DNA from: Nocardioides cremeus
GTDB taxonomy: Bacteria > Actinomycetota > Actinomycetes > Propionibacteriales > Nocardioidaceae
Length of the DNA stretch: 64,000 nucleotides
Direction of reading: 5' to 3'
NCBI RefSeq assembly: GCF_030518195.1
Contig: NZ_JAULSC010000002.1
Span: forward strand, 1-64,000
Both the position numbers and the translations under genes were made by a program. Of this stretch, positions 25,903-34,419 are shown one piece after another. A model generated the notes under the pieces. The model did not search any database and had not been told where the DNA came from. It worked only from the letters and a program-made list of their open reading frames with translations. Numbering within the stretch: position 1 is the first letter of the stretch; each line of letters starts with the position of its first letter.

Positions 25903-26817
25903 ATGCGCTACGTCCTCTCCAACCTCGGCCAGGGGCTGCGTCGCAACCTCTCGATGCACCTGGCGGTGATCCTGACCCTCTTCGTCTCGCTCACGCTCGT
26001 GGGCGCGGGGGCGCTGCTGAACCGCCAGGCCGAGAAGACCAGCGACCAGCTCGGCAGCGAGCTCGAGATCACCGCCTACCTGTGCCGTGACGACGACCCC
26101 AACCAGAGCTGCCAGGGCGAGGTGACCAAGCAGGAGAAGCAGCGGATCCTGGCCACGATCGAGGACAACCCCGAGGTCGCCTCCTACCGCGTGGAGTCCA
26201 AGGAGACCGCCTTCGAGAAGGTCAAGGAGCTCTACGGGCCCGAGGAGGCCGACCGCTTCGAGGGACCCAACGCCATCCTGGGCGCCGAGGACCTGCCCGA
26301 GTCGGTGTGGATCACCCTCGAGGACCCCTCCGAGTTCGAGGGCATCACCTCGGCGATCGTCGGCCTCGACGGCGTGGCCAAGCTGGTCGACCAGCGCGAG
26401 ACCGCGGGCAAGATCATCAACACGATGGAGGCGATGCAGCGCGCCGCGCTCGGCATCGCCCTGCTGCTGGTCGTCTCGGCGCTGCTGCTGGTGGCCAACA
26501 CGATCCGCCTGGCCGCCTTCGCGCGCCGCAAGGAGATCGGCATCATGCGGCTGGTGGGCGCCTCCACGCTCTACATCGCGCTGCCGTTCCTGCTCGAGGC
26601 GCTGGTCACGGCGGTGATCAGCGTGGTGCTCGCGGGCGGGGCGCTGGCCGGCTTCCAGTACTTCGGGGTGCAGCAGCGCTTCAGCGACTACCTGGAGTTC
26701 ATCCCGTGGGTCGGCTGGGACGACTACGTGGTCGCGCTGGGCGTCGTCGCGGTGCTCGGACCGGTGCTGACGCTGCTGCCGACACTCGCGCTGACCCGCA
26801 AATACGTCAAAGTCTGA
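25903..26817 (+). CDS. ftsX: Cell-division membrane protein FtsX
   Basis: The 304-residue protein has the FtsX layout: first membrane helix (HLAVILTLFVSLTLVGAGAL), then an extracytoplasmic domain (about residues 45-170) containing a Cys pair (CRDDDPNQSC). Three C-terminal helices follow, with FARRKEIGIMRLVGASTLYI typical of the family. The outer domain should contact the hydrolase encoded next. The gap to ftsE is 70 bp. Confidence 0.95.
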   Translation: MRYVLSNLGQGLRRNLSMHLAVILTLFVSLTLVGAGALLNRQAEKTSDQLGSELEITAYLCRDDDPNQSCQGEVTKQEKQRILATIEDNPEVASYRVESKETAFEKVKELYGPEEADRFEGPNAILGAEDLPESVWITLEDPSEFEGITSAIVGLDGVAKLVDQRETAGKIINTMEAMQRAALGIALLLVVSALLLVANTIRLAAFARRKEIGIMRLVGASTLYIALPFLLEALVTAVISVVLAGGALAGFQYFGVQQRFSDYLEFIPWVGWDDYVVALGVVAVLGPVLTLLPTLALTRKYVKV

Positions 26818-26870
26818 GCCGCGCGCCGTACCGTTCCAAGCGACTCTTCCCCGACGTCGAAGGCAATACG

Positions 26871-28127
26871 GTGCGCTCCTTCCCCAGCGCCTCGCGCCAC
26901 CGCCTCGCATCGGCCGCCACGGCCGGTGCGCTGGTCCTGGGTGCTCTGGCCATCCCACTCGCTCATGCCGATGACGACCTCAAGGACCAGCAGAAGAAGG
27001 TCCAGAAGCAGATCGAGGGCGCCGCAGACGACCTCGAGCAGTCCAGCAAGGCGACCCGCAAGGCCTTCGCGGCCGCGGCCAAGGCCCGCGCCGACCTCGA
27101 CTCGGCGAAGGCCGAGCTGGGCACCGTGCGCAGCAAGCTCGACGAGGCCAAGCTCGAGGACGCCCGCATGGAGCAGCGCCTCGCCGCGGCCCAGCTGCGC
27201 CTCGAGAGCGCCCGCGACGAGCTGGTCGCCGGCCAGGAGGCGCTCGACGAGCAGCGCGACGTGGTCAAGGACCGCATCGCCGACACCTACATGCAGGGCA
27301 GCCCCGACATGCTCGTGCTCGGGAGCCTGCTCAACTCCAGCTCGACCAGCGACCTGACCCGCCAGCAGGCGGCCAGCAGCGCCATCGTGGGCCGCGAGAC
27401 GTCGATGTACGACGACCTCGACGCGGCCGAGGTGCTCCTGCAGGTCCGCGAGGACGAGGTCGAGACCGCCAAGGACCGTGTCGCCGACGAGCGTGCGGCG
27501 GCGGCCGCGCAGCTGTCGAAGGTGAAGTCGCTGACCGCGCAGGCGGTCCAGGTGCGCGACGAGGTGCGGGGCCTGGTCTCCAAGCGGCTCTCGGCCCGCA
27601 AGAAGGCGACCGCCGCCAAGCAGGCCGACCAGGCCGCGCTGTCGGCGCTGCGTCGCCAGGAGTCGCGGATCAAGGAGCGCATCGCCGCCGCCGCCCGGCG
27701 CGCCCGCGGCACGTCGGTCTCGGCGAGGCCGACCGGCTACCTGCTGCCGCCGGTCGGGGGAGTGGTGACCTCGCCCTTCGGCTACCGCACGCACCCGATC
27801 TACGGCTACCGCAGCATGCACGACGGCACCGACTTCGGGGTCGCGTGCGGCCAGCCGATGGTCGCCTCGGGCACCGGCACGGTGATCGCGAAGTACTACT
27901 CCGAGGTCTACGGCAACCGGCTCTTCCTCAACCTCGGCCAGGTCAACGGCCGCTCGCTGACCGTCGTCTACAACCACGCGCGCAGCTACCGCTACGGCGT
28001 GGGCGCCCGGGTCAGCCGCGGCACCACGATCGGGTATGTCGGCGACACGGGCTGGTCGACCGGCTGCCACCTGCACTACAGCGTGCTCGTGAGCGGCAAC
28101 CCCGTCGACCCGATGAACTGGCTGTGA
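26871..28127 (+). CDS. M23 peptidoglycan hydrolase with coiled coil (EnvC-like)
   Basis: The 418-residue secreted protein starts at GTG 26871, giving a signal peptide ([19 protein letters not shown]). Residues about 35-280 are long coiled coil ([20 protein letters not shown] onward). The C-terminal M23 domain has [23 protein letters not shown] (zinc His/Asp) and [10 protein letters not shown] (HxH). Such proteins are activated by FtsEX through the coiled coil and cut peptide cross-links at the septum. Upstream in-frame extension runs inside ftsX and is rejected. Confidence 0.9.
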   Translation: MRSFPSASRHRLASAATAGALVLGALAIPLAHADDDLKDQQKKVQKQIEGAADDLEQSSKATRKAFAAAAKARADLDSAKAELGTVRSKLDEAKLEDARMEQRLAAAQLRLESARDELVAGQEALDEQRDVVKDRIADTYMQGSPDMLVLGSLLNSSSTSDLTRQQAASSAIVGRETSMYDDLDAAEVLLQVREDEVETAKDRVADERAAAAAQLSKVKSLTAQAVQVRDEVRGLVSKRLSARKKATAAKQADQAALSALRRQESRIKERIAAAARRARGTSVSARPTGYLLPPVGGVVTSPFGYRTHPIYGYRSMHDGTDFGVACGQPMVASGTGTVIAKYYSEVYGNRLFLNLGQVNGRSLTVVYNHARSYRYGVGARVSRGTTIGYVGDTGWSTGCHLHYSVLVSGNPVDPMNWL

Positions 28128-28173
28128 CCGGTCCCGCCCGATCCGCGTTGACCTGACCTGGGAGAATGGACGG

Positions 28174-28653
28174 ATGGCCAGGGAGCAGGGACAGAAGATG
28201 GTGGCGCAGAACAAGAAGGCGCGCCACGACTACGCGATCGAGGACACCTTCGAGGCCGGCCTGGTGCTGCAGGGCACCGAGGTGAAGTCGCTGCGGATGG
28301 GCCGCGCCAGCCTGGTCGACGGCTTCGTCGACATCGACCGCAACGAGGCCTGGCTGCACGGGGTGCACATCCCTGAGTACTCGCAGGGCACCTGGACCAA
28401 CCACGCCGCCCGCCGCAAGCGCAAGCTGCTGCTCAACCGGGTCGAGATCGACAAGATCGAGCGTCGGGTCAGCGAGAAGGGCCTCACGGTCATCCCGCTC
28501 TCGCTCTACTTCGTCAACGGCCGGGCCAAGGTCGAGATCGGCCTGGCCAAGGGCAAGAAGCACTGGGACAAGCGCCACTCGATCGCCGAGCGCACCGCCA
28601 AGCGCGAGGTCGAGCAGGCCGTGGGCCGTCGCCTCAAGGGTATGCGTGACTGA
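28174..28653 (+). CDS. smpB: SsrA-binding protein SmpB
   Basis: The 159-residue protein has the SmpB core: [40 protein letters not shown] and [20 protein letters not shown], with the basic tail [20 protein letters not shown]. It delivers tmRNA to stalled ribosomes. The ssrA gene itself lies 3.2 kb downstream at 31805. The following amidohydrolase starts inside its last codons. Confidence 0.97.
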   Translation: MAREQGQKMVAQNKKARHDYAIEDTFEAGLVLQGTEVKSLRMGRASLVDGFVDIDRNEAWLHGVHIPEYSQGTWTNHAARRKRKLLLNRVEIDKIERRVSEKGLTVIPLSLYFVNGRAKVEIGLAKGKKHWDKRHSIAERTAKREVEQAVGRRLKGMRD

Positions 28654-29569
28654 GGCTGTTGAGGCTGTTGAGGCTGGTGCCGGCGAGGTGAGCTGGGCGC
28701 AGGAGGTCGAGGCCGTCACCGGGTTCTGGCGCGGGCTGGGCCTGCCCGGGCTGCTCGACGTGCACACCCACTTCCTTCCCGACAACATCCAGCGCCGGGT
28801 CTGGGCCCAGTTCGACGAGGCCGGCCCCAAGATCGGCCGGCCCTGGCCGATCCGCTACCGCGGCAGTGTCGAGGAGCGGGTCGAGCAGCTGCGCGAGCTC
28901 GGCGTACGCCGCTTCTCGACGCTGCCCTACGCCCACCGGCCCGGCATCGCCGACTACCTCAACGACTGGGCCGCGCAGTTCAAGCAGCAGGTGCCCGAGT
29001 CGGTGTGGTCGGCGACCTTCTACCCCGAGCCCGAGGCTGGGGCCTACGTCTCGGCCGGCATCGAGGCCGGCGTCGAGATCTTCAAGGTGCACGTGCAGGT
29101 GGGGGAGTTCGACCTCGACGACCCGCTGCTCGACCCGGTCTGGGGGCTGCTCGCCGAGGCCGGCACCCCCGTCGTCGTGCACGCCGGCCACGCGCCGGTG
29201 GGCAACGACTTCACCGGGCCGGCGCCGATGGCCAGGGTCCTGGCCGCCCACCCCCGGCTCCGCCTGGTCGTGGCACACCTCGGAGCGCCGGACTACCTGG
29301 ACTTCCTGGCGCTCGCCGAGCGGTACGACCGGGTGCACCTCGACACCACGATGGTCTTCACCGACTTCTGGCCGACCACCTACCCCGACGAGCTGCTGGT
29401 GCGGCTCGCCGACCGGGGCGACCGGATCCTGCTGGGGACCGACTTCCCGACGATCCCCTACCCCTACAGCCACCAGCTCGAGGGCCTCGCCCGGCTCGAC
29501 CTGGGCGACGACTGGCTGCGCGCCGTCTGCTGGCACAACGCCGCCGCCCTCCTCGGCGCACCCGCCTGA
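28646..29569 (+). CDS. Amidohydrolase-family metal enzyme
   Basis: The 307-residue protein has the amidohydrolase-2 layout: [13 protein letters not shown] (HxH), [14 protein letters not shown] (metal His), [15 protein letters not shown] and [18 protein letters not shown] (catalytic Asp). Such enzymes act as hydrolases or decarboxylases; the substrate is unknown. GTG 28646 overlaps smpB by 8 nt, so expression is probably coupled. Confidence 0.85.
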   Translation: MTEAVEAVEAGAGEVSWAQEVEAVTGFWRGLGLPGLLDVHTHFLPDNIQRRVWAQFDEAGPKIGRPWPIRYRGSVEERVEQLRELGVRRFSTLPYAHRPGIADYLNDWAAQFKQQVPESVWSATFYPEPEAGAYVSAGIEAGVEIFKVHVQVGEFDLDDPLLDPVWGLLAEAGTPVVVHAGHAPVGNDFTGPAPMARVLAAHPRLRLVVAHLGAPDYLDFLALAERYDRVHLDTTMVFTDFWPTTYPDELLVRLADRGDRILLGTDFPTIPYPYSHQLEGLARLDLGDDWLRAVCWHNAAALLGAPA

Positions 29570-29586
29570 CCCTGCGAGTGCGCGGT

Positions 29587-31032
29587 TCAACGCCTGCGTC
29601 GCTCGCGTGTGCGCAGTTCCCAGCCGCGCAGGGGGTGTTGGGTGAGGTGCCATCGGGGGTCGTGGGCGCGGTGGTGGTGCCAGGAGCAGAGGGGGATGGC
29701 GTCGAGGTCGGTGTCGCCGCCTCGTGCCCAGGGGATCAAATGATGGATCTCGGACCAGGCGAACGGTCTCTCGCAGGTCCCGATCGCACACGTGTCGTGG
29801 ATGAGGGCCAAGGCTTTTCGTTGATGGTGGCTGTGCAGCCGTTTCGTCCTGCCCAGGTCGAGGGGGACCGACTTCGAGTTCAGGATGGCGGGGACGAGTC
29901 CTGCTTCGCAGGCGAGGCGGCGCAGGTCGCCGGCGGCGGTGCGGGTGCCGGTGTCGAGCTTGGCGGTGCCGGTCTCGTCGGGCCCGTGCCAGTCGGGCCA
30001 GTCCTGGGGGTCGAGCTTCCCGGCCTGGGTGAGGTCGTGGGTGAGGTCCTCGGCGGTCATGGTGACGAGCAGGGTGAGGGCGTTGGCGCCGTTCCAGCCG
30101 TCGGTGGGCAGGTGCTCGATGAGCTCACACAGGGCGTTGCCGTGGATCTCCCACCCGGAGAGTCCGTGACCGGGTCCGGTGGGCGCGGACTCGTCGTATC
30201 CGGAGATGGTCTCGCCCTCGGGGCTGGTGCGGGTCTTGTTGAGGCGTCGGGGTGCGGAGAGGGTCTCGAGGGCGGTGCGCAGCAGGGAGCCGTGCAGCTC
30301 GGGGATGGTGAACTTGCCGGAGTAGGTGCCGTCGCCGTTGTCGTGCAGGGCGAGGTAGGTCTCGTGCTTGGCGCGGCGGGATTCGCGGCCGAGCATGATC
30401 GCTTCGTGCTTGTCGGCCAGGTCGCGGTCGACGATGTCGAGCATCCGCCGCGCTGCCTGCCGTAGTCGTTTGGGGTTCATCGGTCGCCCGGTGCGGGTGC
30501 CGATGCCGCTGGCCTTGTTGACCAGGACCTCCTCCGCGGCGGCGAGCTGTTCGACCGTTGTCTCGAGGGGGGCCTGTTCGGCGGCGGCGACGATGACGCG
30601 CACCTGCCGGGTGGTGATCGCACCGATCGCGTAGGCCTGCCGGGCGTGGTGGTACTTCGACCGCAGCAGCTCCGCGATGCGCGCGCCGCCGGCGAGGACC
30701 TCGCGGGACTGCCCGGTCAGTGCGGCGGCCCAGGCGTCGGTGCCGGTGGCGGCCTCGGTGTCGGCGACCTGGCGGCGTTCGGCCTCGCCGAGCACGTCGC
30801 CCATCAGGGCGGAGGCCTCGGCCTCGAGCGCGGAGAGTGCCTGCACCAGGCCGGCGAGGTCGTCGATCGGCTGGTCCTTCAGGTCGCCCTCGCGGGCCGC
30901 GGCCATGGCGGCCCGAGCGGTCGCGACCGCCTGCGCCACCGGACCGGCCTCCGCGGCCGGACGGCTGCTCGCGGGCACCCCGGCACCCGGGGCGGGGACC
31001 CGGTCGCTGGTGGGGTTCTGGAGCAGCCTCAT
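29587..31032 (-). CDS. DUF222/HNH endonuclease-like protein
   Basis: The 481-residue protein has an N-terminal DUF222 helical region (LVQALSALEAEASALMGDVL, ARRMLDIVDRDLADKHEAIM) and a C-terminal HNH: CAIGTCERPFAWSEIHHLIP, then WARGGDTDLDAIPLCSWHHH. These proteins are multicopy in actinobacteria, often beside repeats; their role is not settled. ATG 31030-31032 is taken as start because GGGAG lies about 10 bp upstream. The frame stays open further upstream through an unrelated antisense region. A paralogue lies at 53457. Confidence 0.85.
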   Translation of the reverse strand: MRLLQNPTSDRVPAPGAGVPASSRPAAEAGPVAQAVATARAAMAAAREGDLKDQPIDDLAGLVQALSALEAEASALMGDVLGEAERRQVADTEAATGTDAWAAALTGQSREVLAGGARIAELLRSKYHHARQAYAIGAITTRQVRVIVAAAEQAPLETTVEQLAAAEEVLVNKASGIGTRTGRPMNPKRLRQAARRMLDIVDRDLADKHEAIMLGRESRRAKHETYLALHDNGDGTYSGKFTIPELHGSLLRTALETLSAPRRLNKTRTSPEGETISGYDESAPTGPGHGLSGWEIHGNALCELIEHLPTDGWNGANALTLLVTMTAEDLTHDLTQAGKLDPQDWPDWHGPDETGTAKLDTGTRTAAGDLRRLACEAGLVPAILNSKSVPLDLGRTKRLHSHHQRKALALIHDTCAIGTCERPFAWSEIHHLIPWARGGDTDLDAIPLCSWHHHRAHDPRWHLTQHPLRGWELRTRERRRR

Positions 31033-31146
31033 GCCCACCATTCTCCCAAGCAAAGACGCCGATGGGAACACCAGTTCGACAATCTGTGGAGAACTTCTCG
31101 ACCTGCCTGGAGGGGCGTGTCCGGCCCCTCGTGGCACGATGCCGGC

Positions 31147-31755
31147 GTGACTGGAGCGGGCAGCGCGCACAACCTCGGCAGCCCCTGGCCCGTGGGGATG
31201 GGCTCCCTGCTGTTCCGAGAGGCCACGGAGGCGGACATCGAGGTGCTGCAGTCCTTCCGCAACGACCCCGACGTCAACCGGTTCATGGTGCGCACCCACG
31301 TCGAGCCCGACGACCTGCGCCGCGAGTGGCTGGCGGTGCCCGACAGTGCGACGGACTACTCGTGTGTCGTTGAGCGTGACGGACAGGTCGTGGCCATGGG
31401 GTTCCTCGACATCGTCGACGGCTCCGGGCAGCCGGGCCGCCCCGCGGGCACCGACAGCCTGATCGGCTACATCGTGCGACCCGGTGCCGCCGGTCAGGGC
31501 GTCGGGAGCGCCACCGCTCGTGCCCTGCTGCAGGCGGCCTTCGACAGGCTCGGTCTGCGCCGGGTGACCGCGGCTGCGAACCTCGACAACGTCGCGTCCG
31601 TGCGCGTGCTCGAGCAGGCGGGCATGCGCCGGGAGCGCCACGCGGTCAAGGCACTGTGGCACCGCGAGCTCGGCTGGGTGGACGAGGTCGAGTACGCGAT
31701 GCTGGACGAGGAGTGGGCGGCGCGGACTTCGTGGCCCGACGGGAATGCGACGTGA
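31147..31755 (+). CDS. GNAT-family N-acetyltransferase
   Basis: The protein has a GNAT fold of the RimJ/RimL type: LLFREATEADIEVLQSFRND, then IGYIVRPGAAGQGVGSATAR (acetyl-CoA loop with GQGVGS) and RVTAAANLDNVASVRVLEQA-GM. Acceptor is unknown. GTG 31147 is the annotated start; ATG 31198 is also possible and begins directly at the domain. It is divergent from the DUF222-HNH gene. Confidence 0.87.
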   Translation: MTGAGSAHNLGSPWPVGMGSLLFREATEADIEVLQSFRNDPDVNRFMVRTHVEPDDLRREWLAVPDSATDYSCVVERDGQVVAMGFLDIVDGSGQPGRPAGTDSLIGYIVRPGAAGQGVGSATARALLQAAFDRLGLRRVTAAANLDNVASVRVLEQAGMRRERHAVKALWHRELGWVDEVEYAMLDEEWAARTSWPDGNAT

Positions 31756-31792
31756 CCCGCTGTGGTTGGGGAAGGTAACCTGTGCAAGCAGG

Positions 31793-31798
31793 TACAAC
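31793..31798 (+). promoter_or_regulatory. Possible -10 of ssrA (TACAAC)
   Basis: TACAAC ends 6 nt before the mature tmRNA 5' end. TTGGGG at 31766 is a poor -35 at 21-bp spacing, so this is a weak call. Confidence 0.3.
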
Positions 31799-31804
31799 TC
31801 AAGA

Positions 31805-32174
31805 GGGGCTGATCGGTTTCGACTTGGGACGTTAGTTCCTGGAGAAGCGGGTCGAGAAGCCAGCGTCATCTCGTAAACGATCGCTGGAAACCAATAACTG
31901 CCAACACCAATCGCAGTTCCTTCGCTCTCGCTGCCTGAGCAGTGATCGAAGCGTCAGACCGGGCACCTGTCTCCGTCCCGGAACCTGGCGTCGACTAGGA
32001 GACTTGCTGATCACCTGTAGTCAGGATGGGTGATCGGGACTCAAACCTGACTGAGCCCGTCGGTGACGTGTCTGTGCGAGCACCGGGGCTGAGAAAACGA
32101 CATCACAGACTGCACCCGGAGAAGACCAGGTTCGACGCTCGAGGACGCGGGTTCGATTCCCGCCAGCTCCACCA
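31805..32174 (+). ncRNA. ssrA: tmRNA
   Basis: The 5' end GGGGCTG pairs with CAGCTCC before the ACCA end (32165-32174), forming the tRNA-like acceptor. The T arm is GGGTTCGATTCCC. The 5' segment GATCGGTTTCGACTTGGGAC is the conserved tmRNA start. The tag frame begins at GCC 31900-31902 and reads ANTNRSSFALAA with stop TGA at 31936-31938, ending in the ALAA degradation signal. It works with SmpB (28174) in ribosome rescue. Confidence 0.97.
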
Positions 32175-32225
32175 GCCAGCCAGAACCAGCCAGCCAGAAC
32201 CAACTGCATGGCACAGCCCTCTTGT

Positions 32226-32260
32226 CGAGAGCCGCCCCGACCATGTCGGGGCGGCTCTCG
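32226..32260. terminator. Strong terminator after ssrA
   Basis: A perfect 16-bp stem, CGAGAGCCGCCCCGAC / GTCGGGGCGGCTCTCG, has loop CAT. It lies between ssrA and the convergent DinB-VOC gene. A short direct repeat of CAGCCAGAACCA lies at 32175-32201. Confidence 0.85.
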
Positions 32261-32305
32261 TGCTGTCCACCCAGGCGATCGCAGGGCGGCACAGGGGCTT
32301 CCCGC

Positions 32306-33262
32306 TCAGCCGACCGGACGCTGCATGACGCCGAGCACGTTGCCGAACGGGTCGACGACGCTGGCGCCGACGTACCCTGCGCAGAAGTCTCGCGGGGGCC
32401 ACTGGCTGGTGGCGCCCATGCCCAGCAGCCGTTCGTACGACGCCTCCGCGTCGTCGACCTGCCAGTAGGCGATGACCGACCCGGTGCCGTCGGCGCGGTG
32501 CTCGGGCGCGAAGGCGGCGTCGAGCAGCCCCAGCTCACGGTCGTGGGGCCCGACCCGCCACTCGACGTACGGGCCCTGGTCGAAGTAGGGCTCGGCGCCG
32601 AGGAGCTCGGTGTACCAGGCCCGGGCCGCTGCGGGATCGGCCGCGAAGTAGACGACCGTGCTGACCCCGGTCGTGAAGCCGGGCTCGGAGGGCGTCCACG
32701 GCTGGAGGAAGCCCAGGTCGCCCATCCCCTCGGCGGCGGCGACCAACGGGTACATCGTGGCGCCGTCGAGGGTCTCGCGGATGATGTCGCCGTGACCCGC
32801 GTGCCGGGCCAGCTCCTGGACCAGGTGGCACCAGGCCCACCGCACCGACCAGTGCTCGACGTCCTTCGGGAACCACGGCGCGTGGGGCACGGGCACGGCG
32901 GTGTCGAGGTCGACGCGCCGGGAGGCGGCGAGCGCCCGGTCGGCGACGTCGTCGTACTCCTTCATCGCGGCGGCGAGGGAGTCGCCGGCCACGAAGCCGC
33001 GCTCGAACTCGGCGACCCGTCGCTCGATCTCGGCGACCGGGGCGTGTGCCGGTGCGTGCTCGACGGCGTCGACCCAGTTGGCGGTCACGACGGTGACGTG
33101 GCGGACCAGGGCGCCGATGGAGAAGGTGCTCGCGCTCGGGGTGGCGGCGGCCTGCGCGTCGGACAGGCCGTGGGCGAGGGCCCGGAAGGCGTCGATCTGC
33201 ATGGACAGGTAGCCGGTCAGGTTGTCCTGCTCGGTGGCGGCGGGTGGGGCCAGGAAGGGCAT
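32306..33262 (-). CDS. DinB-like / VOC-domain fusion protein
   Basis: The 318-residue protein joins two domains. Residues 1-180 are a DinB/DUF664-type four-helix metalloprotein (FSIGALVRHVTVVTANWVDA, WCHLVQELARHAGHGDIIRE: the His residues of the metal site). Residues about 195-318 are a VOC/glyoxalase-like domain (STVVYFAADPAAARAWYTEL, SYERLLGMGATSQWP, VVDPFGNVLGVMQ). DinB enzymes are often thiol-dependent transferases and VOC proteins act on resistance or detoxification substrates. No substrate can be read. A WYL regulator is divergent from it. Confidence 0.85.
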   Translation of the reverse strand: MPFLAPPAATEQDNLTGYLSMQIDAFRALAHGLSDAQAAATPSASTFSIGALVRHVTVVTANWVDAVEHAPAHAPVAEIERRVAEFERGFVAGDSLAAAMKEYDDVADRALAASRRVDLDTAVPVPHAPWFPKDVEHWSVRWAWCHLVQELARHAGHGDIIRETLDGATMYPLVAAAEGMGDLGFLQPWTPSEPGFTTGVSTVVYFAADPAAARAWYTELLGAEPYFDQGPYVEWRVGPHDRELGLLDAAFAPEHRADGTGSVIAYWQVDDAEASYERLLGMGATSQWPPRDFCAGYVGASVVDPFGNVLGVMQRPVG

Positions 33263-33347
33263 CTGTTCTCCTCGGTAGGGGTGGACCCCTCAACCCTGGA
33301 CCGGAACTAGGACAGGTTCTGTCCGCTGTCTGTGGGAGATTCTGGGG

Positions 33348-34337
33348 GTGACCGACTCCTCCCCGGGCCCCACCGAGCGCGTCCTGGCGCTGCTGGCCCT
33401 GCTCCAGCAGCGCCAGACGTGGAGCGGCAGCGAGCTGGCCGAGCGTCTCGGCACCACGACCCGCACGATCCGACGCGACGTCGACCGCCTGCGCGAGCTC
33501 GGCTACCCGGTCAACGCCACCCAGGGCGTGGCCGGTGGCTACCGCCTCGGTGCCGGCCGGGCGCTGCCGCCGCTGCTGCTCGACGACGCCGAGGCGGTGG
33601 CGGTCGCGGTGTCGCTGCGACTGGCCGCGGGAGGGACGGTCGCCGGCGCCAGCGAGGCGGCGCTGCGTGCGTTGGCCAAGCTCGACCAGGTCCTCCCGTC
33701 ACGGCTGCGCCACCGCGTCCGCGGCATCCACGACTCGATCTCCACGCTGCCCGGGTCGGCCGCTGCCGAGACCGTCGACGCCGACGCCCTGGTCGCGATC
33801 GCCGGCGCCTGCCGCGACCTGGTCCGCCTCGAGTTCGCGTACGCCGCCCGCTCGGGCGCGAGCACCCGGCGACGCGTCGAGCCCTACGGACTGGTGGCGA
33901 CCGGGCGCCGGTGGTACCTGATGGCCTACGACCTCGACCGCGACGACTGGCGCACCTTCCGCCTCGACCGGTTGGGCGAGGTGCACGTCAGCACCTGGAG
34001 GTTCACCGCCCGGGAGCACGAGGACCCGGTGACCTACGTGCACCGGGCCGTCACCTCGTCGCCCTACCCCCACCAGGTCCTGGTGCGGTTCCGCGCCCCG
34101 GCCGCGGCGGTGCGGGCGGCCTACCCGGTCGCGGCGGTCAGTGTGGAGCCCGAGACCGAGGACACCTGCCTGCTGCGCACCGGGGGCGACGACCTCGCGA
34201 TGGTCGCGGTCTACCTCGGGGTGGCCGGGCACGACTTCGAGGTGCTCGAGCCGCCCGAGCTGGCCGAGATCTGCACGGCGATCGGCACGCGCTTCGAGCG
34301 CGCGGGTCGCGGACCCCAGCATCCTCCTCGTAGCTGA
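33348..34337 (+). CDS. WYL-domain transcriptional regulator (YafY-like)
   Basis: The 329-residue protein has an N-terminal winged helix (RQTWSGSELAERLGTTTRTI, RRDVDRLRELGYPVNA) and a WYL domain (EPYGLVATGRRWYLMAYDLD, DWRTFRLDRLGEVH), followed by a WCX-like C-terminus. WYL proteins bind nucleic-acid or small ligands. It is divergent from the DinB-VOC gene with 85 bp between, so that gene is a likely target. GTG start. Confidence 0.88.
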   Translation: MTDSSPGPTERVLALLALLQQRQTWSGSELAERLGTTTRTIRRDVDRLRELGYPVNATQGVAGGYRLGAGRALPPLLLDDAEAVAVAVSLRLAAGGTVAGASEAALRALAKLDQVLPSRLRHRVRGIHDSISTLPGSAAAETVDADALVAIAGACRDLVRLEFAYAARSGASTRRRVEPYGLVATGRRWYLMAYDLDRDDWRTFRLDRLGEVHVSTWRFTAREHEDPVTYVHRAVTSSPYPHQVLVRFRAPAAAVRAAYPVAAVSVEPETEDTCLLRTGGDDLAMVAVYLGVAGHDFEVLEPPELAEICTAIGTRFERAGRGPQHPPRS

Positions 34338-34340
34338 GCG

Positions 34341-34419
34341 GTTCGGGCCGGGTGGGCGGGAAGTTCGGGCCGGGTGGGCGGGAAGTTCGGGCCGGGTGGG
34401 CGGGAAGTTCGGGCCGGGT
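34341..34419 (+). repeat. Tandem 22-bp G-rich repeat (3.6 copies), G-quadruplex type
   Basis: Copies at 34341-34362, 34363-34384 and 34385-34406 and a partial at 34407-34419 are identical. Each contains GGGCCGGGTGGGCGGG, four G-triplets with 1-2 nt loops. The array fills the gap between the convergent WYL regulator and the flavoprotein-methyltransferase gene and touches the latter's stop codon. Confidence 0.9.

Noticed and set aside
29587..31869. A 760-aa version of the DUF222-HNH protein
   Set aside because: Its extra N-terminus runs antisense through the GNAT gene and shows no domain; a ribosome site supports the start near 31032.
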